A stretch of 64,000 nt of DNA from Ligustrum vulgare (GCA_963555705.1 OY743174.1:57434234-57498233), one strand, 5' to 3'; shown: positions 1 to 10,981, counted from the first letter of the stretch. A program made the numbers and translations. Notes: generated by a model not told the origin, from the letters alone.

Positions 1-650
1 CATCTACACTCACGGTCGTAACTTTGCTATCGCACGGCCGTAACAACCAATTCACGGCCGTAACGGAGTTAGGCAGTTTTTATTCAGAAGGTGTCTTACG
101 GCCGTAAGAACCAATGTCACGGCCGTAAGAGTTAAAATCAGTTTTGGACCCGAGGGTTAATTACGCCCGTAAGGTATATTTTCACGGCCGTAAAAATGCG
201 CCGCGTCTTATTTTTGGTATATTGCGGCTAGGGTTATTCTGGACACGTTTTTGGACTATATTAGCTTTTCTTTATCATTGTAAAAAAATAACTTGGATAT
301 TATTGAATGAATGTGAGAATTTTCTCTCTCGAAAAGGAGGATTCCTTTTTCTTGTTCTTGAAGAACAATTCCTAGAACTTATCAAATATTTTCTTGAATG
401 TTTGTGGCGTTCCAATTAGAAACTTATCAAGGAGTTTGACATCCCTTGTGGCATTTCGAAAACCTCGGTTCTTCAATCCGCATCGTCAATTCATTGCGTC
501 GTGATTGTTGGGTCCAAGTCCTATCGTCAATTTTGTTTATTCCAGTATTTTTAATTATTGTGTTCTTGGCTGAATCTGGATCTTTCCTATCTTTATTTTG
601 TTTAATTCCGCGTGTTCGTTGTGACCCCCCCCCCTCCCGGGATCACATCA
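1..650 (+). repeat. 5' LTR (truncated by window edge)
   Basis: Matches 3403-4049 almost base for base, with small differences such as the length of a C-run before the end. It carries the clustered ACGGCCGT palindromes described for the 3' LTR; the first one here is mutated to ACGGTCGT. Short ORFs inside it are not genes. Confidence 0.92.
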
Positions 651-652
651 TC

Positions 653-670
653 TGGTATCAGGGCCAGGTT
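653..670 (+). other. Primer binding site, initiator tRNA-Met type
   Basis: TGGTATCAGGGCC starts 2 bp after the LTR. The usual plant form is TGGTATCAGAGC, so there is one difference. It is complementary to the tRNA 3' end and would prime minus-strand DNA synthesis. Confidence 0.8.
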
Positions 671-1057
671 CTAGATTCAGTTCTTGATTTTCGTGTTCTT
701 CGTGCCAGTAAATTTTTCCTTTGTTTGATTCATATAAAATTCCACAAAAAAATTCAATCTTGTTTCTTTTAGTCAATTCTTATCCCAATTCAATTCCGTT
801 TGTTACGTTGCACTTGTAGTTGAGTTTCGGATTCAAAAAAAAAAAAGGGGGTCCGAAAAATTTATATTTATTCCCGAATATTCCGGATTTGTCTCAATTT
901 TCAAGTTTTCTTGTTCTTACTCGTGTCTATCGTGTCCTACCCTTGATTGAGTTTTGGAATTGTTTTTGAAGCGCTTGGAAGGGGGATTCTTTTTGAGTGA
1001 TACACGAGCGAAATATTTTTGTGAGAAATTTTCTACTTATTTCTGTGAAGACTAATA

Positions 1058-2838
1058 ATGTCTAGCAGACGGGATTCATCATCTTCATCAGTTGGGGACA
1101 ACCAGGGAATTTATAGAAGGGAGCCAGCAGCCACAACAAACGACCTGAAGGTATGAATAGGGTGAATAATAATGTTGTAGGTGTGATGGAGACTTTACAT
1201 GAGCAATTTGAGAGGTTGATGACTAGGATGGATAGACAGGAGGAAACTATTAATAAGTTGCGTAGGGAACAAACTCATGTGGGTCCTAAAGTTAGGAGGG
1301 AAGACCGGAGAGATCATAGGGGGAGACATAATCAAAGGGTTGGATATGGGCTCAATGATGAAGAGATTGCGAGTGAAGGAAGTAGTGTCCAATCATCTGT
1401 GGCTAGTGTAAGGAGGAGAAGGGGTAGAGGAGATAGGGATGAAAGGGCGAATAATAGAAGAGATCGTGGTGATCGGGATGAGATAGATGATAATCTAGGT
1501 AAAATAAAAATGTCTATTCCACCTTTTCATGGGAGGAGTGATCCGGAGGCTTACCTAGATTGGGAGAAGAAGGTAGAATTGATGTTTGATTGCCACAATT
1601 ATTCTGAAGGAAAAAAGGTGAAACTAGCGGTTGTTGAGTTCACTGACTATGCGGTTAATTGGTGGGATCAGTTGGTGAAGGATCAGAGGAGGAATGGTGA
1701 AGGGCCGGTGGATACATGGCGTGAGATGAAAACCATCATGAGGAAGAGGTTTGTCCCAAGCCACTATCATAGGGATATTTATCAAAGGTTGCAGGGGCTC
1801 ACGCAGAGTTCTAGGAGTGTAGAGGAATATCATAGAGACATGGAGGTAGCCATGATTAGGCCCAACGTGGTGGAGGATCGAGAAGCTACAATGGCTAGAT
1901 TTTTGAGTGGGCTGAACAGAGATATTGCAAACATCGTTGAGTTACAACATTATGTGGAACTGGAAGACATGGTGCACATGGAAATGAAGGTAGAAAGGCA
2001 ATTGAGGCGAAAGGGGACATCTAAACAATCACCGGGGACTTATCCTACATCACAACCGAGGAAGGATCAAAATGATGAGCACGTCCCGAAGGGAAAGGAG
2101 GAACTTACAACTAAAGGTAAAAATATTTCTGATTCTCAACCTACTAGGGATAGAAATATTAAGTGCTTTAAGTATTTGGGGATGGGCCATATAGAGTCAC
2201 AGTGTCCAAATAAGAAAGTAATGCTTTTGCGTGATAATGGTGAAATTAGTTCTGAGGACGAATTTAAGGGAATGCCTAAGTTAGTAGATATTGGGGCTAG
2301 TAGTAGCGATGAAGAGGGGTTAACTTATGCGGTGAAAGGGTCCCTTGTGAATAGACGTGTCCTAAATTCTCGAACTAAGATGGTTGAGATTGATGAACAG
2401 CGGGATAATCTTTTCCACACGAGGTGTTTGGTGGGGAAAAAGGTTTGTGGGATGGTAATTGACGGGGGAAGTTGTACTAATGTGGTTAGCACATTATTGG
2501 TGGAGAAGTTGGGCTTGCCTAAGGTGAAACACCCCAACCCCTATAAATTACAGTGGTTAACCGAGTCGAGAGAACTTAAGGTGAACAAGCAGGTTAATAT
2601 TAAATTCACCATTGGGGGTTATAGAGATGAGGTGGTTTGCGATGTGGTCCCTATGAATGTTGGGCATATTTTATTGGGAAGGCCATGGCAGCATGATAGG
2701 AGAGTGGTGCATGATGGGTTCAAAAATAGATATTCTTTCGTGAAGGGTGGAAAAATGATCACTCTTGCTCCGCTAACACCTAAAGAGGTTCGAGAGGACC
2801 AATTGAAAATAAAGAGCGAGTTTGAGAAAAAAAAATAA
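1058..2838 (+). pseudogene. Ty3/gypsy Gag-protease, frameshifted near the N-terminus
   Basis: The long ORF runs from an ATG at 1153 to 2838 (561 aa). An upstream ATG at 1058 opens a serine-rich stretch in another frame that ends at a stop near 1152, so the original N-terminus was probably lost through a one-base indel. In the 561-aa part I see an Arg-rich region (residues about 45-115), a Retrotrans_gag domain (about 120-275, with AVNWWDQL and RFLSGLNRDI), and a zinc-knuckle relic at 338-351 whose second Cys is Tyr (CFKYLGMGHIESQC), so zinc binding is doubtful. A protease-like segment is centred on Asp437 (VIDGGSCTN; the residue after Asp is Gly, not Ser/Thr). The ORF ends in an A-run at 2826-2835. 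Inactive as a polyprotein; no RT follows. Confidence 0.85.
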
Positions 2839-3210
2839 GAGCGTTGAGGCCACGACCTCAGAAAAAGGAGAGGGTGTGAAAATTGAAAACAAGAGAGTTG
2901 AGGCCATGACCTCAGAAAAAGGTGAGCTTGAGAGTACAAAGAAAAAGAAAAGAGAGTCCACCACAAAAATGAGCTTATTTGCATTTGCTAACACATCCCT
3001 CCCTAGTTTGGCTAATTTTGTTTTGCAGGTACTACAATCAAATTACAAAACTAAGGCCAAAGGGAAAATTAATTGCCGGACAGAACAACCCCGAAGTATG
3101 ATGCATAGAACAAAACAGGAACAGGTCTCTCGAGCCAACAAAAGCAAGAGACACATAAAGGAGAGGCCATATACGGATTCGAGGTCGAATCCTTTCCAAG
3201 AAAGGGGGGA
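2839..3210 (+). other. Remnant of the 3' end of pol, then polypurine tract
   Basis: After the A-run the reading continues in a different frame as a Lys/Glu-rich linker. It ends with SRSNPFQERGDD, which resembles the C-terminus of plant Ty3/gypsy polyproteins just before the polypurine tract. This suggests RT, RNase H and integrase were deleted between roughly 2840 and 3100. AGAAAGGGGGGA at 3199-3210 abuts the 3' LTR and is the polypurine tract. Confidence 0.6.
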
Positions 3211-4049
3211 TGATGTGATTCGAAGTAGGAGACCAAAGGAGAAGTCGACCTATCGGTAATGCGACAGTGATCTACGCGAGAAACGGCACAAGTTTCATGT
3301 TGGAAGCGAGCCGAGGAGACAAAGGGATCGAGCAGAAAAATGGTTAAGGTTTGGTGACCAAGAGCACATTCACGGCCGTAAAACCAGTGTTCACGGCCGT
3401 AACATCTACATTCACGGCCGTAACTTTGCTATCGCACGGCCGTAACAACCAATTCACGGCCGTAACGGAGTTAGGCAGTTTTTATTCAGAAGGTGTCTTA
3501 CGGCCGTAAGAACCAATGTCACGGCCGTAAGAGTTAAAATCAGTTTTGGACCCGAGGGTTAATTACGCCCGTAAGGTATATTTTCACGGCCGTAAAAATG
3601 TGCCGCGTCTTATTTTTGGTATATTGCGGCTAGGGTTATTTTGGACACGTGTTTGGACTATATTAGCTTTTCTTTATCATTGTAAAAAAACAACTTGGAT
3701 ATTATTGAATGAATGTGAGAATTTTCTCTCTCGAAAAGGAGGATTCCTTTTTCTTGTTCTTGAAGAACAATTCCTAAAACTTATCAAATATTTTCTTGAA
3801 TGTTTTTGGCGTTCCAATCAGAAACTTATCAAGGAGTTTGGCATCCCTTGTGGCGTTTCGAAAACCTCGGTTCTTCAATCCGCATCGTCAATTCATTGCG
3901 TCGTGATTGTTGGGTCCAGGTCCTATCGTCAATTTTGTTTATTCCAGTATTTTTAATTATTGTGTTCTTGGCTGAATCTGGATCTTTCCTATCTTTATTT
4001 TGTTTAATTCCGCATGTTCGTTGTGACCCCCCCTCCCGGGATCACATCA
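3211..4049 (+). repeat. 3' LTR, 839 bp, with clustered ACGGCCGT palindromes
   Basis: Begins TGATGTGATT and ends GATCACATCA. Positions 3371-3596 contain eight exact copies of the 8-bp palindrome ACGGCCGT (mostly as TCACGGCCGTAA) plus one variant ACGCCCGT, irregularly spaced at about 20-65 bp. This lies in the U3-side half and could be a binding-site array; that role is inference. Confidence 0.9.
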
Positions 4050-5190
4050 GGCACCTCATGCCCCATTACCTCCACAACATCCTCATCAGAAGGATCATCA
4101 ACCAAGGCTCTTTTGGACTTTTTCTCTTCCTTTTGCTTCGATTTTCGCTCTCTCTCCAGAGCCTCATGTTTGGCTCCGAATTCCTCCTTCACTTCCAATC
4201 ATTGCTGACCCTTAGACAACAAGACCGGTAGAGAGAGCAGCACCGAAAGAAGCTTTATGAGCTTTGCAGCTAAGGCACCAGCTGTGTTCTTTGCAACTTC
4301 CACTTGGAAACTGCTGAGCAAGACTTCTGCTTAAGCTCCTCGTCACTCCCGGGCCTCAACATAAGTGGAATCTTCTTCCCCATCAGGCCTTTGAGGGAAA
4401 CCTTGAGAATTTCTTTAGAACCTATTCATCAAAATGAAATTGTCAGTCAAAGGCATTTCGGACAACGACACAATTAACACAAGGAATATAGAACTTACCC
4501 ATATCTAGCATAAGCCCGTTCTTAATAAAAAAATTTTCTTCAATATCACCTCTGGGAAAGTGGCACGGTATGCAAAGAGCTTCTTCACCATGGCCAAGTC
4601 CTCCTTAGGGAGAATGTGTGCGTATTGTTGACCTGCAAAGATAACACAGAAGGTTATCGTTGAAACTCAAAACAGCCTACATCATACTTACATTCACACT
4701 AAGAATACAAAAGACTCACGAGGGAAAGAGAGAGTCCGAGGAACAGTAATTTCAGGAATCGGATCCGGAGGGGAGCACTGCCATTCGCCGGCTACCCAGA
4801 ACCATTGTGTCCTCCAATGTTTCATGGAGGTCGGATGTCCCGTAATAAAGGGAGGATGCTGTCCCCTGGTAGTAATGTAGTACCAGTCCAGAATATCAAC
4901 CTTATCCCTCCGAGCTACCTTTTTCAGGATATAAAGGGTGTGGATGATGTAAGGTGAGATGGGGAAGTCCAGGATGACTTCCTGCCATACCAGCTAGGTT
5001 CCCACAACCTGGATCCAGAAGTTCGGAGCCACCTGATATGGACAAAGGTTGTCAAGGAGCACCGCAGCTTGACCTTTAAGGGACGACAAGGTCTGCATGA
5101 CGGGCTCGAATGTGTAATCCTAATCTACCTCGGCATCCAGTAAGTTGAAGAAACTTATGCCATGACATTGGCTTGGATTTCAGTCGCTAC
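4050..5190 (-). pseudogene. Decayed spliced gene, gypsy-type transposon or gag-like protein
   Basis: Reading the minus strand from about 5150 down gives a coherent but broken protein. One exon (about 5150 to 4722) has in-frame stops and includes FPISPYIIHTLYILKK and GHPTSMKHWRTQWFWVAGEW, ending at a GTGAGT donor. A second exon (about 4634 to 4500) reads ILPKEDLAMVKKLFAYRATF and ends at GTAAGT. A third starts after a TAG acceptor near 4422 (SKEILKVSLKGLMGKK), then passes through a frameshift into a charged coiled-coil tail (HEALERERKSKQKEEKKSKR) ending at the gypsy LTR at 4050. The KHWRTQWFWV block and coiled-coil tail recall the plant 'putative gypsy type transposon' family. The family call is tentative; the stops and the LTR insertion make it a pseudogene. 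Confidence 0.45.
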
Positions 5191-6225
5191 CTCATTCAAC
5201 GCCCAGGATTCTGGATTAGGTTGTGGATCCACATGATATCCAGAGGGTCCTCTTCCAAAGGACTCCTTCTCTTGGCCTTTCATCAGGGACTTTTGCAATT
5301 GACTCCACCCAAGAGGGGACTTCTTCAACTAACACCTTTTACAAAGGACTCTGTCATTGGTCGATTCCCCTCTAGACAAAACATCCAAAAGCTATAAATT
5401 CGAACCTCAGCCGTGAATGCCCGGGACTTCCAAATTTAAGGGACTAGAGCATATACACGCAAGTCGACACAAGACACAACGTATATATACGTTGTTTCAT
5501 ATTAACCAAAGATGCACATCTCAAAACGAGGCAGACTTGTAAGCCCTCTAGCTGCTTGAATTGAGCATATTCTCTATGTTATCCAAACAAGCTATTAGCC
5601 CTCGTACATCTAGGCGTAAGATCTTCAACATTATCAAATGAAACCTTGTAATTCCCCTCCTATTTGAGGCATGCTCGGGATATTGCTATGAGCCTATATG
5701 TCTTCGTAAGTTAGAAGCATTCTCGAGTATTTTTTTTCGTTGGGAGAAGAGATACACTTTCAAAAATTTGAATAAAGCAGCCCAATACTCTTTTAATATA
5801 ACTAAGAAAAAGTCTATGTGAAAGGGTTGTCAAGTTTTCAAATAAGGACCCAAGTGTTCAAACTATATTAAAGCATGGGCCCAAGTGCCTATATTATTCC
5901 TCTTCGGCGACACTTTACCATGCAAAATATATTCTATTTTTTCCATTCTGGTGGTGTCTTGTAAGAATGATTTTTCATATATTTCCTATTTTGGTTAATT
6001 CTTAGAGTATATACACATTCCATCATCTTCGATCCCTTATATTTTCAAGTCTGGTTCGCACATAAATGAACCAACCAGACTTGAGCGACTAGTGTTACGA
6101 CCATGACTAATTTTATATAACACGTCATCTATATGGCCCTACCAGGGGATCCACAAAACATTCATTCACCTAATCATGACCCACAGGCCAAACTGTGGAT
6201 ACCAAAATTGCTGGACTCTTACATG
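5191..6225. other. Non-coding flank, no gene recognised
   Basis: No credible coding sequence on either strand. It contains imperfect repeats of 'aaaggact' near 5255-5350 and a perfect 20-bp palindrome at 5476-5495. The last ~110 bp together with 27798-28250 may be two halves of one older LTR split by the array insertion. Confidence 0.5.
5476..5495. repeat. Perfect 20-bp palindrome ACAACGTATATATACGTTGT
   Basis: The sequence equals its own reverse complement over all 20 bases. No function can be assigned. Confidence 0.8.
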
Positions 6226-6230
6226 CCTAG
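6226..6230. repeat. Target-site duplication CCTAG, left copy
   Basis: CCTAG lies immediately before the first LTR (TATAGCGATCC) and again at 27793-27797 immediately after the fourth LTR (...GGGGCGCTACA). Confidence 0.8.
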
Positions 6231-9135
6231 TATAGCGATCCAGAATTTTTATGCAATAAATAATTATTTTAATATTTAGAAAATTGTGTCGCTACTATTT
6301 CATTTATTATTTTGAAGTTAACGCCGCGACGGATTCGTCTAGCCAAGTCAAGAGATATCGAATTTGTTCGATTTTAAATTAAAATCCGAATTTCTAAAAG
6401 TATATTATTTTATTCATAGTATTATTTTCAAAATCATTTTAGATTCCAATTTTCCGTATTGAATTATTTTAGTCCAAAATCTCAACATTTATTTATTCTC
6501 AAACTTATTATTTTCAGTCCAAAATATATCTGTTTTCAATACGTTTCTTGATCGAAATTAGTCAAATTTGTAGTGATTTATCTTAAATTAATCCTATAAT
6601 TTTCTAAACAATCCAACACTCCCACGTTTTTATCAACCTTCCATCTACTTTACAACCCATCTGCACTCATCATCCTATAGCCGAAAGTGATAGCTATACC
6701 CACTCCTTCAATTATTTTTCCTTTCTTTCTCTTTCAGTATATCATCCACGAGCAGCCTATTTCATCAACTCTACCACCAACCATATTCATCATCATCAAT
6801 CAGGCCAGTTTCCTCCATTTCAACTCCATCCAATTCAATTTCCATTTTGAGCAAGTCTCATTTGCAAGATCAACAATCTCAGCCATTATCATCAATTCTG
6901 ATTTCCTGCAAGCATCTTCAACATGGACACCACTAAACACCATCATTATTTATCCAACCTCTATTTCATTTCTGAATCGAATCTAAACATCACAACTGCT
7001 ATATTGAATTCCCTCTACAAGCATCACACATCTATTATGCAAATTCCAAATACATCCATATCAGCTCCATTACTATCCAACCAACCCAATTGATCAACAC
7101 ACTGAAACCAATCTACCATCATCACCACAGCCTTCCTTCCACTGAATCAATACAGAACCAAGCAGCCACCATTGTCAACCACTCAACACCACAGTCCCAA
7201 CACCAATCCAATCACCAGTCCTCAGCCATCAATCCAAGATCAATCACCACCTAGACCACCGCCGGTCGCTTCCCTGTCTTCTCCTCTGTTGGTCGTGAGA
7301 GAGAGTGTTGAGAGAGAATGAGTTGAGTGGTGAGAGAGAGTTAGATCTGAGGATATATTTTAATATATTTCGAAAATTACAGTTTAGCCCCAAGTTTGAA
7401 AAGTGATCATTTCAGTCCCTGAAGTTTTAAAATGTTTTAAATCAGTCCTTTTAGTTTTAAACTTATCGATTTCAACCCTTAAGTTTTAAATGAGTTTTAA
7501 TCAGCCTTTCATTTTCAAAATATATTATTTCAGCACTATAATAATATTTATTTGAGCTTCGACCCAACTTTTGGAAAAATTGCATTTTAGTCCCTCAACT
7601 TCCAAAAATGTTCAAATTGGTCCCTCATCTTTCAAAGCATCTATTTTAGTCCCTCAAATTTCAAAACATCAATTTTAGTCCTCAAATTATAATTTATCAT
7701 TTTGAACTATATATTCGATATACTAAAGTGACTTATTGGCTAAGACGAAGCGTACGGAGAATTTAAAGAAATTGAAGTCATTCCCGCTCAACTTTGCACT
7801 CGTCGGATTTGAGGTAGACTCGCACTTATTAATTGATTTAAATTATGATTTCATATAAATGTCATGTGACTTGTGAAAGTCAATTTTCAAGAAAATTAAG
7901 TATGTTTTATGAAAGGTAAATATACCTTATGTTTTTATGAAAAGTAAGTATACCCTATGTTTTTACGATAATGTTTTATATGTTTTGGATCATTGCTACA
8001 CATAAGAATTCTTGCCACCTAAGTTCGGTAACATTCTTGTGTCTCCTATGTTTATGAGGATTTGCCACGAAGTTCGGTAAAATTCCTATCTTTCCATATG
8101 TTTATGAGGATTTACCACCTAAGTTCGGTAAAATTCCTGTCGCATATGTTTATGAGGATTTCGATCCTATCTTATGTTATGATGCAATTGATCCCTATGA
8201 ATTTCAGAAAATTATGCTTGGTATACTTACTACATAAGAATTCTTACCACCTAAGTTCGGTAAAATTCTTATGTTTATGAGGATTTCGATTTTATCCTAT
8301 GTTATGATGAAAACTTACTGTGATTTTACTGTTATTATGATAAGAATTCTTGCCACCTAAGTTCGGTAAAGTTCTTGTATGTTTATGAGGATTTAAATCA
8401 TATCTTATGTTATGCTTTCAAAAAGAAATTATGCTTGACATAATTAAAATGTTTTTATAAGTATATGGTTTTCAAAGAGATGTTTTCAAAGAGCTGTTTT
8501 CAAAGAGATATTTTCAAAGAGCTGTTTTCAAAGAGATATTTTCAAAGAGCTGTTTTCAAAGAGCTATTTTCAAAGAGATGTTTTCAAAGAGCCTATTATT
8601 TTCACAATATGTCTCGTGCTGTAATGCACAATATGAGTTTTATCAAGAGCAGTTTTATAAAGAAGCTCTATCAATGCCCGTTTTATAAAGAGCCGGGATT
8701 TATGTGTTTAATCATCTTATAAATTAAATTAATTTGCGATGAGTCTACTGAGTATTTCCCCCATGAAATACTCACCCTACTTTTTAACAGTTTTGCAGAT
8801 TGCGGAGACGGTGGCGAGCGATGAATGATGGTGGCAATAATCGTTAAACAGTTGAAAGTTTGACGTTAATGGTTTCCGTATTTTCCAAACAATCGAATAA
8901 TTTAGAGAAGTTCATTTATTTGAGAAATTATGACATTGGCAATTTCTTTACAAAATTAATGGTTCGATTTACTATTTCAAATGGTTTCATAAATGTTTCA
9001 ATTTTATCGGCCATTACAGTTTATTTAATGTTGCAAAAAATGAATTTCAATTATTTCTTCCGCAAAAATATTATTCGAAAAATTTAGACAGAAAATGACG
9101 TAGTGAATCGGGTATACGGAACTCGGGGCGCTACA
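6231..9135 (+). repeat. LTR 1 of the array, 2905 bp
   Basis: Starts TATAGCGATCC and ends GGGGCGCTACA. Contains a CA-rich pyrimidine segment (about 6690-7270), 'tttagtccctcaa'-type repeats (about 7380-7690), repeats of 'aagttcggtaaaattc' with 'tatgtttatgaggattt' (8010-8400), and a 14-bp minisatellite (8467-8592). ORFs inside it (for example 6687-6986) are compositional and not genes. Confidence 0.9.
8467..8592 (+). repeat. 14-bp minisatellite inside the LTR, 9 copies
   Basis: Nine copies of GTTTTCAAAGAGCT with variation at position 1 and the last two bases. The same array occurs in LTRs 2-4 (about 14686, 20905, 27124). The related solo LTR at 50450-50495 has only about three copies, so copy number varies within the family. 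Confidence 0.9.
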
Positions 9136-10089
9136 AGTTGGTATCAGAGATAGTCTGCGTTTCTGTAGACTGGAAAAATTTTCAAAAAAGAATTTTCAAG
9201 AAATATTTTCCATTATAAAATTTTATTGATGAAGATTGCCACTGCCATCATTCATTCCACCAACTCCGAGGTAAAGAAGTTTATGATGTTTAAAGTTATT
9301 TCAGTATTTCGAATACTCATTTTATTGATTTATGAGAAAGAATGAAGAGTATTTCGGATACTTATGATTTATGAGAAATAAGAATGTATTTCTTCGAAAA
9401 TAATGATGTTGTTATGCTTTGTCATAACTTATATGCTTTAATGTATGATTATGAGAAATTTTTTAAAGAAAACGAGTGTTGAGCATAATGGGAATAATAT
9501 GATTTTATTGAGAATTAAGTAATGGATATTATGTTGAGTTAATTTATTATGCCTCTATGTTGAAGAGAAATTTATTATGAAGTTTGGCTTTGTGAATAAA
9601 TTTTGGGAATATGATTTATGGCATATATTTATAAGTATGAGTAACTTTTGAGCCAATTAAGGTATGGAAGGAAGTAATATTGTGATATTGAAAAATATGA
9701 TTTGAAATTTCTATGTTGAGGAATTATGAATTGAATTATGGGATATTTTGATGATATTGAAGTGTTGGAATCGTTTTCAATATTTTTAGATCGTTGTGAT
9801 CAAATGTGGAGTTATTTATTATTGTGAGTTATGAAGTATGCTTATGGCTTCGATAAGTCCAAATTACAAGGGAGACTCTATCCAGAATTTTATCATTTGG
9901 AATTAAGAGCATAATATGATAAGCATCCACTAAAGGAATTAAGGTTAGACATGCAAGATCATTTACATCACAAACGAGATTTAGTAGATGATAGCAGAGA
10001 TTTTATTATTTTCTCATAAGGAGAACACACAAGAGTCACACTGGAAAGGAAATACATGAAAAACACGAAATCATAAGAGAAAAACATGG

Positions 10090-10330
10090 AAAGATCCTCA
10101 GAATGAGAGATGTGTTTCCGGAGTAGCCGTATCCTACCACCTCTGATCTTTTGAGGAAATAAAGAAACCTTCAAAGAGGTGTGTTTCGAGAGTAAGAATA
10201 CTCCGTAATCTACCACCTGGAATCTTTGAAGTACACACAAGATTTAAACATTAAGGAAATCCTAGTAAATGGAGGGGTGTCTCGAGAGTGAGAATACTCC
10301 GTACTCTACCCCCACCTATTCTAAGATTCA
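10090..10330 (-). repeat. Three imperfect structured repeats downstream of LOG, unit 1
   Basis: Three related blocks share 'gtgttTcgagagt-agaatactccgta-tcta-ccacc'. Each is closed by an inverted repeat: AAAGATC/GATCTTT (10090/10145), CTTCAAAG/CTTTGAAG (10169/10224) and GGAGGGGTG against CCCCCACC (10271/10310). They lie in the presumed 3' untranslated part of the antisense LOG transcript, overlapping its stop. The same blocks occur near 16309-16549 and 22528-22768. Function unknown; an RNA-structure role is inference. Confidence 0.6.
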
Positions 10331-10981
10331 AAGAGTTAAATTTACATTAACCGGACTCCATTTTCGCTTGATTCCCCTTCCTTGCGACCAATCTATCTTA
10401 ACCCCTGCTGGATCTTGTATTGAGATATATGACTGCAGCTTATCCAGTAGTTCATCAATAGTAGGAGCAGAAATAAGAAGCCTTCTGGAAAATGGAGAGA
10501 TGAATCCCTGTTCCACAGCATAATCAAGAAAGGTTAACAAACCATCAAAGAAATTGTTAACATTCAGAAGCCCAATAGGCTTAGTATGGAGATCTAGTTG
10601 AGCCCACGAGGTAATGTTAAAGATTTCTTCTAAAGTACCAAAACCTCCGGGCAGGGCTATAAAGGCATCAGAACCATATAGCATACAAGTTATGCGTTCA
10701 TGGATGGATAAGGTTTGAACTTCATGCCCTCGTGTTTTGCCTGCAACATCTACCAAAGGGACAGGTATGACACCGATTACTTTTGATTTCTCTGCAAGAG
10801 CAGATTGGGAAACACAACCCATTAGACCACTGCTACCACCCCCATACACAAGAGTGATACCTTTTTCCCCCAGTTTCTTTCCAAGATCTACGGCCGCTTC
10901 TAGATAACCGAAGCCTTTCCCTACTTTTGATCCACAAAATACACAAATAGTTTTGATCTGTCGAAGTTTTGGTGCTTCCAT
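10328..10981 (-). CDS. LOG: LOG-like cytokinin riboside 5'-monophosphate phosphoribohydrolase, intronless, copy 1
   Basis: LOG enzymes release active free-base cytokinin from its riboside monophosphate in the cytosol. This 217-aa ORF has the full family length and order: the N-terminal Rossmann start TICVFCGSKVG (11-21), LVYGGGSSGLMG (44-55), a conserved Arg at 96 (HER), the family signature PGGFGTLEE at 111-119, SWAQLDLHTKPIGLLNV (125-141) and ISPFSRRLLISAPT. One usually conserved Lys after Arg96 is Ile, and the sequence is divergent from the classical LOG1-8 type. Typical plant LOG genes have several introns; this copy has none. It lies antisense inside an LTR retrotransposon, 341 bp downstream of the 188-aa ORF on the same strand. 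A TATA-like CTTTAAATAG sits 75-84 bp before the ATG. Catalytic competence is plausible but unproven. Confidence 0.85.
   Translation of the reverse strand: MEAPKLRQIKTICVFCGSKVGKGFGYLEAAVDLGKKLGEKGITLVYGGGSSGLMGCVSQSALAEKSKVIGVIPVPLVDVAGKTRGHEVQTLSIHERITCMLYGSDAFIALPGGFGTLEEIFNITSWAQLDLHTKPIGLLNVNNFFDGLLTFLDYAVEQGFISPFSRRLLISAPTIDELLDKLQSYISIQDPAGVKIDWSQGRGIKRKWSPVNVNLTL

Larger units (their letters stand above)
1..4049 (+). mobile_element. Ty3/gypsy LTR retrotransposon, internally deleted, 5' end outside window
   Basis: Two direct repeats (1-650 and 3211-4049) bound an internal region with a tRNA-Met-type primer binding site right after the first repeat and a polypurine tract right before the second. 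Between them lie gag and aspartic protease only; no reverse transcriptase, RNase H or integrase motif is visible. The LTR begins TGATGTGA and ends TCACATCA, a terminal inverted repeat of the TG...CA type. The 5' LTR starts at what corresponds to base 193 of the 3' LTR, so about 192 bp and the left target duplication lie outside the window. The base pairs after the 3' LTR are GGCAC. The insertion interrupts a minus-strand pseudogene. Confidence 0.9.

Noticed and set aside
144..772. ORFs in the first gypsy LTR
   Set aside because: They are within LTR DNA, repeated in the 3' LTR with changes, and have no domain.
6687..6986. 99-aa ORF repeated in the array LTRs (also 12906, 19125, 25344)
   Set aside because: It lies in a pyrimidine/CA-rich LTR segment and is Ile/Ser/Pro-rich without domain features; its repetition follows from the LTR copies.
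8010..8400. Spaced 'aagttcggtaaaattc' repeats as a CRISPR array
   Set aside because: Plant nuclear LTR sequence; repeats are irregular, diverged and lack unique spacers of constant length.
8465..8722. 85-aa ORF with repeated FKE/FSK/FQR words
   Set aside because: It is the translation of the 14-bp minisatellite, and is not conserved in the solo LTR.
9968..10240. 90-aa minus-strand ORF downstream of LOG
   Set aside because: It overlaps the three structured repeats; no start context or family resemblance. Treated as part of the 3' region.
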